This document shows, piece after piece, positions 16,753 to 26,044 of a DNA stretch of 64,000 nt. The number at the start of each line of letters is the position of its first letter. The first letter of the stretch is position 1. Source of the stretch: Marinoscillum luteum. GTDB lineage: Bacteria > Bacteroidota > Bacteroidia > Cytophagales > Cyclobacteriaceae. The stretch lies in assembly GCF_044005705.1 (NCBI RefSeq), contig NZ_JBIPKE010000020.1:924955-988954 (forward strand), in the 5' to 3' direction. The translations under genes and the position numbers were made by a program. The notes under the pieces were generated by a model that saw only the letters and a list, made by a program, of their open reading frames with translations, was not told the DNA's origin and did no database searches.

Positions 16753-19700
16753 TTATTCTTCTAATGTCTTAACAGTAGCATTTTTGACACCTTCTGTCAA
16801 TGTGCTTTGAACAGATCCTGCAACAAATTCCACTGTAGCATTAGTTGCCTCACTAACAGATTTACTTGATAAATCTGCAGCAGGAACGTTTCCAACAACA
16901 AACTCAACTGCAGCCTTTGTTAGCGACTTCCCTCCAAGTACCGAGGTTGCTTCAGTTACTTTCAAATCAGTCGGATTCAGATTAACTTTTACATCTTGAG
17001 CTGCTTTTGCTCCTTCTCCAAAGGCATTAACAACAGCCTTACCACCAGTTATTGCTGCTTTACCAAACTGCGTTTCTAATGCACTTAGCCCTGAAGTCGC
17101 AGCCCCTACAGCACCCGCTATTGCAATATCAGTTACATCGACATTTGTAAAGGATTCCAAACTAATATCTCCTCCCGATTCGATAACGTTCCCTACTACT
17201 TGACTCGCATATTCCACACCGGCACCAACAACAGCTCCTACTACATAATTCCAAAACTTACCATCTTCATCTGTTCTGGCAATCGGGTTTCCACCTACGT
17301 AATTATATGGAGACCATTCATAATACGCTTCCGATAATGAATCAATCGTCGTGAATCTAGCTATCGCCGGATCATAAAATCTAAGACCATAATCGTATAA
17401 ACCTAGAGCTTGTTGTTCTTCCTTCCCATTGTATTTATACAAGTTTGGATTACTTGGAGTCATTGAGTTAAAGGTTAACCCAAAAGGATAATAATCGTCG
17501 CGCTGGATCACCGTACCTGCTGCATCTACCGTCACCCGTACGTTGCCCAGGTGGTCAGTGAGGTTGTACTTATAGTCAAAACCCGCACCATTCTTCACTG
17601 CACGACCTTCCCCATGCTGGATAAAATCGAGGGCTCCATTTTTGTACTGTATGCCGCCCACATAGTCAGTCGTCTCATCAATACCACTGGTTTTGTCAAA
17701 GAACTTGCGCAGCTTCACACCCTGGGCATTGTAGGTATAGTAGATGGTACCCTCAGGAACCACCACCTGCTCAGGTAGATTCAGGTAGTTATAGCTGATG
17801 TTGCTTATTGCCTTATTCGCGTCAGAAATCATATTGCCGCTTTGGTCATAAAGATACTCATTTGGCTGATTTCCCTCACTGAACTCTTCATCAAAAAGAC
17901 TATTGTCAGAGGTGTCTCCCACTGAGGTGAGCTGATTGCCGTAATAGTCATAGTCCAGGTTGTCGGCGTTGCTGTTATTGAACTTCCTCACCAGGGTCTG
18001 TATGTTGCCATTGAGGTCATAGCTAATACCGCTCACATTGTAGTAGTTAGTTTTGGACGAACTGTTATAAGTGGCGGCGGTCAGTCGACTCAGGTCATCG
18101 TAGCCAAATTTGTAGTTCTGACTGTTGGCATTTTGCCCCCCGCCGGTTGTCTTCCAAAGCATCTGCCCAATGTTGCCATTGTACTGCTTATAGCCTGTAG
18201 GGGCCCCGTCGTACTTCAGCTCCATACCGAACCGGTCATTGGCGTCATCGAAGGTAGTGCCTCCGTTTACAGTGGTGAGCCACCCACGCGTATTATAGCG
18301 ATAACCCACACTCTGTGCAGGAGCTCCAGTACCTTCCTGGCCAATATTCTTTTCAATGACTTGCCCCAGGTCATTGTACCGGTTTTGGGCAAGGAGCACC
18401 TCTGGGTCGGAGTTGATGGTCTGGTATTGCTTGAGCAACCGACCCTGACTGTCATATGCAAATCTGTCATCAATAGTCACGGATTCGCCTCCTGTATGGA
18501 CGCGCCGTGTTTTCTCCACCCACCCAATGTGTTTGTACTGAGTGGTGATCCGGTCCTGGCCACCCACGTAGTTGGCAGAAACACTCTGTATTACTCTGTA
18601 CTTCGCATCATAGTAGTTCAGCGACCAGTGATAGGCCGTCACGCCCAAAACTTTTGTTTTGGTAGCCGTCACCAGGCCCTTCACCCGATCTGTTTTGGTA
18701 ATGTTAAAATCCGCAGGCTTGGTATACTCGTAGCCTGAGGGGATACCAAAGGCATAATCATCATAATAGGTGATGGAGTAATAATGAAAAGGATCCGAAT
18801 CAACCGGGTATGAACTATTGGTATACCCATGAATAGTGGACCCTCGCGACTCATAAAGTGGCGCACTACCCTGATAGAAGGTATCGACCGCATCCTGTAC
18901 CGATTGCCTACCCCCGGATATTGTAGTCACGCCTGAGAGCACCGGTCTGTTGAGATGGTCATATTTGGTAAATGTCCATTGGTTAGACAATCGCTGGTTT
19001 CCATCCTGAGTAAGAATTAACCGATCGCGCTTGTCGTACACCATATGTACCCAATCAGCCCCAGGTACTTTCTTCTCAATGAGTCTGTTTCTCTGGTCAT
19101 AGTTGTACTCAAAACCATACAGATAGTTGAGAGCTCCGGCACTGGTACCATCAGAGAGGCCTACACTGAAAGTTTCATCAGTAGTGGCTGTGAAGTTAAA
19201 ACCCGGAAGCAGTGTGACCGAGCCCTTCACGATTTCATAGGATCTGCCATCATAGGAGTTTACAGCAAGGTCTTCGTTATAAACGTACTGTCGGGAGAGC
19301 TCGGCTATGTCCACACTGAAGCTAGCATCGAAACCAGTGACACTCCCCCCTGGGGTATGGTCTATTACTATATAATTGTTGGTGACTTTCACCGTATACT
19401 TGCCATCACAGATGGTTCCCAATGTCATGTCAGGGATGCGTTTTGTATTCAGGTGTACCGTATTTCCAGACTTCAGCGTATTGGAGCTAAACCCTGCACT
19501 AAAGTCCATGGTAAGAATATTGTTAGTGATGGCTACATCCACTGCCCCACCCCCTGATCCTGAGTTTTGAACAAACGAAGTATAATTCCAGGTGGCCGAA
19601 AAATTGGTGTAGGTTGTGGCTGGTGGAGTAGGTGAAAGCAACCCGGCAGATGCCATGGGTGGCAATACACGTCTCAGATTGCCCCGATTATCAAAGATGT

Positions 19701-20778
19701 AGTAGGTATCCAGCCCGGAAGCACCATCAAAAACACGTTTTAGAATCACCTGTCCTTTTCTATCTGTAAACTGATGGACTAAATGATTGTCTTCATCGTA
19801 AATCACGCTCACAAACAAGGTATTGTCTCCATAGAAGCCAGCGTCGTCCATTTCACCGGCAATATCTGACCACAAATATTTCCGCACATTATCTGCTGCA
19901 ACATTGCTTCTGTAGCTCATTTTACGGGAATGATCTGAAAGGTCATCCGGGTTAGTGGTGGGTTGCCAGGGGGCACCTGGACTCCCCTGTTTTCTGGGCC
20001 GATCCAGCGGGGAATCTTCAAATATCGTTTTGGCAAAAGGCGCTCCGGTGGACTGTACACCTTCACTGGGGCTACCGTAATATGATAGCTGATCTGCGAC
20101 ACGGGCATTGGAGTATGCACCAAACAAATTGTCCGGGTATGGCATATACTCTGTATCCTGTCGCCCTTTTGCGTCATATGTGATGGGGGTAATCAGATCA
20201 TATCCATCATTAGACGCAAACAGTGAGGAAGTTTGAACGGGCCTTCCCAGTCCATCGAAATAGGTTACTCCAATCATCCTGTCATTGGACTTCACATTGG
20301 AAGTAGTAACCGCATTGATCATCGTGCTGGTAGCCACATAGTTTTCTGTGGAGGTGAAAACAGGATATGCCGAAAAACCCAGCTCCAGGCCATAGGTCTC
20401 ATTGATAGAAAATACTTTGGCAATGGTGCCCATGACTTCTGTATCAATGGTCAGGTAACCTGAAACATCTATATCTACGAAGTAATCACCAAATGCCCCC
20501 AACCCCTTAAGGGTGACAGCAGGTACAGAATTGATCAATACAATTTGGCCTTGCTTGACACTCAAGGCCTTGGGAGTGCTGGCTGGCTGTGCCACGATAG
20601 AAACAGTAAGATAATTATCTGATATATCGATGGTAAGCCCCCCAGTATACCCAGCAGGAACAGTATTAAGAAAGGTACTAAGGGAATACTCCTGATGATA
20701 ATCATCATAAGTCTGTGCCTTTAGCATTGAGGAAAAAAACAGGGTGAGTATGAAAAGGCTTGTTATATACTTATACAT
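16753..20778 (-). CDS. RHS repeat protein with core domain and variable C-terminal tip
   Basis: The protein is 1341 residues with signal peptide MYKYITSLFILTLFFSSMLKAQ. A DUF6443-like region follows (about 150-220, GVTYFDGLGRPVQTSS), then many YD/RHS repeats (for example YDDLSRLTAATYNSS, YDQSGNMISD, YNAQGVKLRK). The conserved RHS-associated core near 1080-1180 includes DHLGNVRVTVD, DYYPFGLTFNS, YKYNGKE and LRFYDPAIARFTTIDSL. After NPIARTDEDGK comes a ~170-residue Gly/Ala/Val-rich tail with no recognised toxin fold and no T9SS sorting domain. RHS proteins form a beta-cage that encloses a C-terminal toxin. The tail and the gene behind it look like a toxin-immunity cassette, but toxicity is unproven. 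The gene starts 12 bp after the upstream RHS gene. Confidence 0.88.
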   Translation of the reverse strand: MYKYITSLFILTLFFSSMLKAQTYDDYHQEYSLSTFLNTVPAGYTGGLTIDISDNYLTVSIVAQPASTPKALSVKQGQIVLINSVPAVTLKGLGAFGDYFVDIDVSGYLTIDTEVMGTIAKVFSINETYGLELGFSAYPVFTSTENYVATSTMINAVTTSNVKSNDRMIGVTYFDGLGRPVQTSSLFASNDGYDLITPITYDAKGRQDTEYMPYPDNLFGAYSNARVADQLSYYGSPSEGVQSTGAPFAKTIFEDSPLDRPRKQGSPGAPWQPTTNPDDLSDHSRKMSYRSNVAADNVRKYLWSDIAGEMDDAGFYGDNTLFVSVIYDEDNHLVHQFTDRKGQVILKRVFDGASGLDTYYIFDNRGNLRRVLPPMASAGLLSPTPPATTYTNFSATWNYTSFVQNSGSGGGAVDVAITNNILTMDFSAGFSSNTLKSGNTVHLNTKRIPDMTLGTICDGKYTVKVTNNYIVIDHTPGGSVTGFDASFSVDIAELSRQYVYNEDLAVNSYDGRSYEIVKGSVTLLPGFNFTATTDETFSVGLSDGTSAGALNYLYGFEYNYDQRNRLIEKKVPGADWVHMVYDKRDRLILTQDGNQRLSNQWTFTKYDHLNRPVLSGVTTISGGRQSVQDAVDTFYQGSAPLYESRGSTIHGYTNSSYPVDSDPFHYYSITYYDDYAFGIPSGYEYTKPADFNITKTDRVKGLVTATKTKVLGVTAYHWSLNYYDAKYRVIQSVSANYVGGQDRITTQYKHIGWVEKTRRVHTGGESVTIDDRFAYDSQGRLLKQYQTINSDPEVLLAQNRYNDLGQVIEKNIGQEGTGAPAQSVGYRYNTRGWLTTVNGGTTFDDANDRFGMELKYDGAPTGYKQYNGNIGQMLWKTTGGGQNANSQNYKFGYDDLSRLTAATYNSSSKTNYYNVSGISYDLNGNIQTLVRKFNNSNADNLDYDYYGNQLTSVGDTSDNSLFDEEFSEGNQPNEYLYDQSGNMISDANKAISNISYNYLNLPEQVVVPEGTIYYTYNAQGVKLRKFFDKTSGIDETTDYVGGIQYKNGALDFIQHGEGRAVKNGAGFDYKYNLTDHLGNVRVTVDAAGTVIQRDDYYPFGLTFNSMTPSNPNLYKYNGKEEQQALGLYDYGLRFYDPAIARFTTIDSLSEAYYEWSPYNYVGGNPIARTDEDGKFWNYVVGAVVGAGVEYASQVVGNVIESGGDISLESFTNVDVTDIAIAGAVGAATSGLSALETQFGKAAITGGKAVVNAFGEGAKAAQDVKVNLNPTDLKVTEATSVLGGKSLTKAAVEFVVGNVPAADLSSKSVSEATNATVEFVAGSVQSTLTEGVKNATVKTLEE

Positions 20779-20790
20779 GGCTGGACGGGA

Positions 20791-23766
20791 TTATTTGAAG
20801 TTGTAATCGTATGCTTGTAAAATATTGCCGGCTTCATCCTTTTTTTGCTTCAGCCTTCCCAATTTGTCGTATTCGAAAGTCGTTACCACATTATTAGGGT
20901 CATTTACGGTTATCGGCTGAGCATTGTATCCCAGCACATATGAAGTCACCGTTGTACCAGCGGGGTACACTCGAATTTCATCCAATCTGGTAGCTCCGGA
21001 CTTGGTGACCGTGCTGGAGTATGCCGTTTCACTTTGGAACTTCCAGGTACCATCATAATACCAAAAGGTCATTTTGAGTCCTGCACCCGAGGGTCGGTAA
21101 GCAGTGGGGATAACATACGAACCACTATTGTAATACTTCGTGCCCGTTTTGGCCGTTCCGGTGGTTCCCGCTACCTCTTCAAAGCTATTGTAATACACGG
21201 AAGCGATTGGTGCACCTTCGAAGCGTGCTACCGAAATCTGTTTGGGGCCTTCCCACCAGAACGCTACCCGCTTATCGTCTTCCTTATGAGTCTCTATCAG
21301 ACCGTTTGAATTATAGACATAATGGTATATACTTGATTCACTCTGTCCGGTAGGGTAATATTCCGTGGTCTCAGGATATATATCATACCCGGCAACTGAA
21401 AAGCTTCGCTCCACTTTAGAAACAGGAAAACCATCTACCTTTTGCATCTCAATGATCGGGGTCTCTATCACGTTGCGTGTGACCAGGGTAGTGTAGGTAG
21501 AGCCAGACAAATCAGGAGCATATGATATTTCTTTTCTCTCTACTGTCCCATTGGAGTTCGTGGAAATAATGGCTGTGGGGAAGTTGTGATTATTACCATA
21601 TTCATAATTCGTAATACTCGTCACACCATCTTTTGTGACAGTGCTCTGCTCCAGACGTGAGTATTTGGAAGTATAGCTATAGGCTTTTTTTACAATAAAG
21701 GAGTGACCAAGGGCACATCCGCTTGTCCCATCCGGACTAGTCTCGACAGATATCCGAATACCATCAAATGCAGCGCCCAAAGCTGTACCATGATAATTTA
21801 CCTCTGAGGAGACAAGGTTATCATCTGCATCACGATATTCACTCCCTGCGAGACGCCCAATACCAATGGCCTGAAATGGTGGTGGACTCGGGTATTCAAA
21901 AGTAACAGGAATAGGGTTTTGATTGGTGTAATTATAGATTTCGTCAGATCCATCACTATTGGTGACTGTCACCTTAGAATACCCGATATGGTAGCCCTGA
22001 GTACTGGATAATATCGATTTGGGTGACGAGGTGATACGTTTACCTAGCCTAACCTCTCCGCTCATCATCAAATTCCATTGAGTCCATTCCAAATTATTCT
22101 CTAAATCATCCACATAGTCTCCCATGGGATCACCATCGTATAGGTTGGGGAGCTCATAGGTAAAAGATTTACTCAAAACCACCGTACCAGAAGCGTCCTT
22201 ACTCTGCAAGGTTTTAATTCTCAGCCCTCCTATCACGTTATTAGACGCATCCTTATGAGCTTCAAAAATAAACTCCGAAGTACCCCCTGTTGGATACTTA
22301 ATGGATTTTAGCGTGTAGGCCTGACCATTGGTAAAATTCGGCGCTCTGTTCGCATAGGTTCCCGGTGTAGGAGAATAGAAAAGTTGCAAACCTCTTGGGA
22401 TTAGGTGATCCTGTTGGGATTCACCATTTGCATACCCCCAATGATCTTGTCCTAGTGAGTATCTTCTGGGCAAAGGAGTGGATTCATAATATGTAAACTC
22501 ATGTTTCGGATTTACTAATGTTCCATCGCAAGATTTCTCTTGTATCCAATTGAGTTTTAATCGTTTGGTATCGGAAATGTCCGAAAAGGAATAATCTGAT
22601 GAACCGGTTGCTGAAGAAAAATAAGAAGTATTTAACTCAAAGGATTTACAGATACCAAGTGAAGAAATTTGAATTTCCTGAATGGACTTTGCCACAGTAT
22701 TAGCAGCTCCATTGGGGCTTCCGTATTGTGTAACGTCCTGACGTACTGAACCAGGAATAAGCGAAATGGTGGTTTTGGAGCTAATAATTGAGGAAAGTCG
22801 AACCCCGTCAACCCAGGTATAATTTAGCAGATGAGAAACACCACCTACATCCCCGCTAAGGGGTGCCTGAGCATCATACATACTGATGGACTGTGACTGA
22901 CGATTACCATACCCATGATCATCTGCCTCATAGGTCAAATAGATATTATCATCACTATTTCTTGACTCAATTTTATACAGATACCATGAGCTGGTAGAGT
23001 AGGTATCATTACCGATAGAGCCAGAACCTGAAGGGTTGTATGTATAGACTTTGGATGTCGCAGCCGTAGTCCCAAAGTAATATTTAGTTCCATCTGTATC
23101 AACTATTTTCCATGAATCAGGAAAGGATATAACTTCAATTTTGATATCGCTTCTGGGCAGGAGAACCACCCCCCCACTTTGGTCAAAGTAGAACTTCCCA
23201 GATTTTCCATTAAAACTATAAGAGAATAGGTCAGGCTCCGAATCGGCCCTTCCCTTTCCTGCATCGTAAAAATACTCGAAGCAATCACATGTTACTACCC
23301 CACAACTTTCTTGACATCCATTCACCCATTGAGATCCACAATTGTTTGCCGGATCTTCTATTTCAGGTGGTAATCCACCATCTGTATAATACCCCCAACC
23401 ATTTCGGTTGGTTTTACCTCCCGTCCTTTGTATACCCTCATCAGGCGCTCCATTTACAGACCTTGATATCACCCCACCTGCAGACAAGCTCCACCCCAAA
23501 CCAACCGAACTAGCCACTTCGTTGACCTTTATACCAGATGCATGATAAGAAAGTGAAACTGGAAGGACTAATTCACCCTCTTTGACGGTATAAATTGGTA
23601 TGGAAATATTAGGCACACCCGTATGGTAGCTCACTGGAATATCTACATACTTACCTAATGAGGCCGCATTGGGGTCATGAAAGGTCGGTTCATTGGAATA
23701 GTTATCTTGTGCATGAAGCACGTATACACTCACACTGAAGAGGAGTAGTAGAAGGGGTCGTTTCAT
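20791..23766 (-). CDS. RHS-type companion protein (N-terminal partner of the RHS locus)
   Basis: From ATG 23766 (MKRPLLLLLFSVSVYVLHAQ) this is 991 residues; the frame extends to 23826, but the internal Met begins a typical signal peptide. The N-terminus carries the Bacteroidota RHS opening motif: PTFHDPNAASLGKYVDIPV, GVPNISIPIY, LPVSLSYHASGIKVNEVASS and GLGWSLSAGGVISR. A cysteine cluster (CGSQWVNGCQESCGVVTCDC) sits near residue 125. Beta-rich YD-like sequence follows, ending in YDKLGRLKQKKDEAGNILQAY. It is common in this phylum for such a protein to precede an RHS core protein. It probably forms part of the same surface-exposed shell. It lies 56 bp after the fibre gene 23823-25106. Confidence 0.82.
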   Translation of the reverse strand: MKRPLLLLLFSVSVYVLHAQDNYSNEPTFHDPNAASLGKYVDIPVSYHTGVPNISIPIYTVKEGELVLPVSLSYHASGIKVNEVASSVGLGWSLSAGGVISRSVNGAPDEGIQRTGGKTNRNGWGYYTDGGLPPEIEDPANNCGSQWVNGCQESCGVVTCDCFEYFYDAGKGRADSEPDLFSYSFNGKSGKFYFDQSGGVVLLPRSDIKIEVISFPDSWKIVDTDGTKYYFGTTAATSKVYTYNPSGSGSIGNDTYSTSSWYLYKIESRNSDDNIYLTYEADDHGYGNRQSQSISMYDAQAPLSGDVGGVSHLLNYTWVDGVRLSSIISSKTTISLIPGSVRQDVTQYGSPNGAANTVAKSIQEIQISSLGICKSFELNTSYFSSATGSSDYSFSDISDTKRLKLNWIQEKSCDGTLVNPKHEFTYYESTPLPRRYSLGQDHWGYANGESQQDHLIPRGLQLFYSPTPGTYANRAPNFTNGQAYTLKSIKYPTGGTSEFIFEAHKDASNNVIGGLRIKTLQSKDASGTVVLSKSFTYELPNLYDGDPMGDYVDDLENNLEWTQWNLMMSGEVRLGKRITSSPKSILSSTQGYHIGYSKVTVTNSDGSDEIYNYTNQNPIPVTFEYPSPPPFQAIGIGRLAGSEYRDADDNLVSSEVNYHGTALGAAFDGIRISVETSPDGTSGCALGHSFIVKKAYSYTSKYSRLEQSTVTKDGVTSITNYEYGNNHNFPTAIISTNSNGTVERKEISYAPDLSGSTYTTLVTRNVIETPIIEMQKVDGFPVSKVERSFSVAGYDIYPETTEYYPTGQSESSIYHYVYNSNGLIETHKEDDKRVAFWWEGPKQISVARFEGAPIASVYYNSFEEVAGTTGTAKTGTKYYNSGSYVIPTAYRPSGAGLKMTFWYYDGTWKFQSETAYSSTVTKSGATRLDEIRVYPAGTTVTSYVLGYNAQPITVNDPNNVVTTFEYDKLGRLKQKKDEAGNILQAYDYNFK

Positions 23767-23822
23767 GATTGGCTGGATAAATTGGTTTGAGAAAATTGAA
23801 TAATCAAGATCGGATAAAGACA

Positions 23823-25106
23823 TCAATCTTGGTCTTTGATATGGGCTAATTCCTTTAATATATATTGATTTTGATGATTCAGGGCATCAATCATCTCCTG
23901 CTGACGAATGGTATGCAAGGTCAATTCCTCTATTTTCTCCAGCAGTTTGGCATTCATTTCTCCAAGGGAGATGCCGTTTGCCGCCACTTCTTTGGCAGAA
24001 GGCATTCCTGGCAGGTGTTGATTGGCTTTAACGTATGCTGAAGTTTCTTCGAGCGTAGGCAGCGTGTAATCTGGATCAAACACGTAATCGGGCCACGAGC
24101 CAGACATTTCTACTTTCACCTCCTCCATAATGGCTTTTCCATCTACAGCAAAAGCGTAGTCTGCAGGTACAGAAGTGGTTCTGATACCCATCTGACCATC
24201 ATTCAAGTCTATCCATACCTTAGTGGCCATTTCATCACTTTCTTTGAAATGGATCTCTGCATCAGCAAAAATGCTCATTTGTGACATGTTCATATGGCCT
24301 ATCCCCATTCCGTCACTGGTCCCGTTGTTCACATCCAGCAAGCGAATGTCATTTTTGTAGACCATCAGATCTCCGCCACGAATGTCCAGGCGAGATCCTG
24401 GAGTGGCTGTACCTATTCCCACATCCCCATCAGTTTCGATCACCATCTTGGCAGGTAAGTCCCAGGCATTTCCGTCACCGCTGGTAGTAGTGGTGCCAAA
24501 CCCAAATTCGAGGCGATCATTTCGCAATGCACCAGTATGATGGATGCCCCAGTGTTTGTTATTCCCTCCCCCTTCGGGGACATTGGTCAGATGAATCATA
24601 GAGGCGGCATTGTCCTTATCCAAAGCGATAATCTGCACCCTCGCTTCTGTAGCTTCAAATATATTAGCCAGAGTCAGATAATGCTGACTTCCAATATTTT
24701 GAGACTGAACATGAAACTTGCCTGCCGGAGCAATCGTGCCAATGCCCACCTCCCCGCTTGGAAGAATCGACATGCGCTCCGTAAAACCACTGCTGTTGAC
24801 ATACCTGAAGCGTATACCTCCTTGCGCCCCAATAATCATCTGATCCGTACCGGTGATTTCATTCACATCAAAAAACATCTGATTGGTACCATCAGAAAGG
24901 GTTAAGTATGACTTGGAAGCATCTGCTTTACCTCCCAAAGTACCCGAATGCAGGATATGAAACTTGCCTGAAGGGGTATTCAATCCAACACCCACCTTAC
25001 CACCAGTTGAGTAAATAACTGACTGATTGTCGTAGTTCCATGGTTGGGCCTGGAGTAAAGTATTGATTAAAACAAGTGCTATGAATAGGGTTAGTCTGGT
25101 TTTCAT
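23823..25106 (-). CDS. Secreted fibre-like protein heading the RHS operon
   Basis: The protein is 427 residues with signal peptide MKTRLTLFIALVLINTLLQAQ. Shaft repeats are KVGVGLNTPSGKFHIL, EVGIGTIAPAGKFHV and DVGIGTATPGSRLDIRGG, then QMGIRTTSVPADYAFAVDGK. The constant domain follows (AIMEEVKVEMSGSWPDYVFD, HLPGMPSAKEVAANG, LGEMNAKLLEKIEELTLHTI) and a coiled coil. It is separated from the main array by the RAYT remnant and is directly followed on the same strand by the two RHS genes and the small membrane protein. The four genes probably form one transcript. A structural partnership between fibre and RHS shell is an untested inference. Confidence 0.8.
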   Translation of the reverse strand: MKTRLTLFIALVLINTLLQAQPWNYDNQSVIYSTGGKVGVGLNTPSGKFHILHSGTLGGKADASKSYLTLSDGTNQMFFDVNEITGTDQMIIGAQGGIRFRYVNSSGFTERMSILPSGEVGIGTIAPAGKFHVQSQNIGSQHYLTLANIFEATEARVQIIALDKDNAASMIHLTNVPEGGGNNKHWGIHHTGALRNDRLEFGFGTTTTSGDGNAWDLPAKMVIETDGDVGIGTATPGSRLDIRGGDLMVYKNDIRLLDVNNGTSDGMGIGHMNMSQMSIFADAEIHFKESDEMATKVWIDLNDGQMGIRTTSVPADYAFAVDGKAIMEEVKVEMSGSWPDYVFDPDYTLPTLEETSAYVKANQHLPGMPSAKEVAANGISLGEMNAKLLEKIEELTLHTIRQQEMIDALNHQNQYILKELAHIKDQD

Positions 25107-25852
25107 TATGGTTGGCGCTTGGTTCTATGGTTCTGTTTATTAAATAGATAGTGTAGCCACAAAACTCCTGTCAAATTCTTTGAGACTAATTTGACAATTA
25201 AAAAATAGAGGCTGTAGCGGACTGCTTAGAAGGGGTTCCTGGATCAGGAATGCACATCTTCCGGTTAGTCATCAGATTGGATGATGCATCCAAATCATTG
25301 TAGCGGTTGGAAAGGTCATAATTGGTAACGGTTGGTTAGACACCGCTAAAATGTAAAAAAATAAAAAACCTTCCTAGTAAAACTTATAAAAAACTGATTG
25401 CATTATATCTAAAAGGATCCATTCAAGGTTTTGGATTTAATCTTTACGGATCAAGCGGAATTCCTGTGGGGAGATTGCATTAAAGATGGATGGTGACGTA
25501 GTTACCTGATACCTTACATCCCTCAATCCAATTGATTTGCTACATACCCTTCATTTTCTTTGCTTGCCCAAAGAAAACGAAGCAAAAGAAAAGGCACCAA
25601 CGCAAAAAATCATTTTGACTCATCTGGGTTGCACTTTTTTAGGATTTTTTGAGAGTCAAAATGATTCACACTTGCCTTGGATGGCCCGCCCTCCTTTACG
25701 CCCTTGCTTTCTACTTTAAAGTGGATTAGTTCGATTTTACAAAATATAATTATAGAGTGTCACCCCACACAAATATTGCTTGATCCATCTTTACTTCGGC
25801 TCGTCACTTTTATCATCCCTCAAATCCAATCCCTCACTCCCACGTATAACAA
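25107..25852. other. Long intergenic region with a 14-bp inverted repeat
   Basis: About 745 bp without a convincing gene. On the minus strand at 25171-25199 a sequence partly like the fibre leader (AATTGTCAAATTAGTCT) lies about 70-90 bp from the fibre ATG. A perfect 14-bp inverted repeat (AATCATTTTGACTC at 25608-25621 and GAGTCAAAATGATT at 25653-25666) encloses a 31-nt loop. A purine-rich tract (25567-25595) with mirrored CTTTG/CAAAG runs precedes it. Short frames here look non-coding. Confidence 0.45.
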
Positions 25853-25883
25853 CAAAAAAACCCTACCGATGTGGTAGGGTTTT
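25853..25883 (-). terminator. Terminator after tRNA-Lys
   Basis: On the minus strand a stem ACCCTACC/GGTAGGGT with a short loop is followed by a run of seven T. It starts within a few bases of the tRNA CCA end. Confidence 0.85.
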
Positions 25884-25886
25884 CGA

Positions 25887-25962
25887 TGGTGATCCGCCTG
25901 GGGCTCGAACCCAGGACCCACGCCTTAAAAGGGCGTTGCTCTACCAGCTGAGCTAGCGAATC
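25887..25962 (-). tRNA. tRNA-Lys (anticodon TTT), CCA encoded
   Basis: On the minus strand the cloverleaf closes fully. The acceptor is GATTCGC with GCGGATC (one G-T pair). The D arm is GCTCAGCTGGTAGAGC. The anticodon stem ACGCC/GGCGT has loop CTTTTAA, giving anticodon TTT. The T arm is CTGGG-TTCGAGC-CCCAG. Discriminator A is followed by an encoded CCA (25887-25889). A rho-independent terminator follows directly. Confidence 0.97.
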
Positions 25963-26044
25963 GTGTGATTATTTTGCTTTTTTTTAAGGCCGTTTCCTTA
26001 AATTGCGGTTGCAAAAATAGGAAGCTTGTTTTCAAAATACAACA

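Noticed and set aside
6772..25106. Calling the constant C-terminal domain a canonical S74 endosialidase chaperone
   Set aside because: The Ser-Lys catalytic pair and the SDxRLKxNI-type motif of that family are not seen, so self-cleavage is not claimed; only a general fibre-tail similarity is.
25537..25877. Two short plus-strand frames before tRNA-Lys
   Set aside because: Composition follows the repeat-like tract and the inverted repeat; no start context or family. The second runs into the tRNA terminator.
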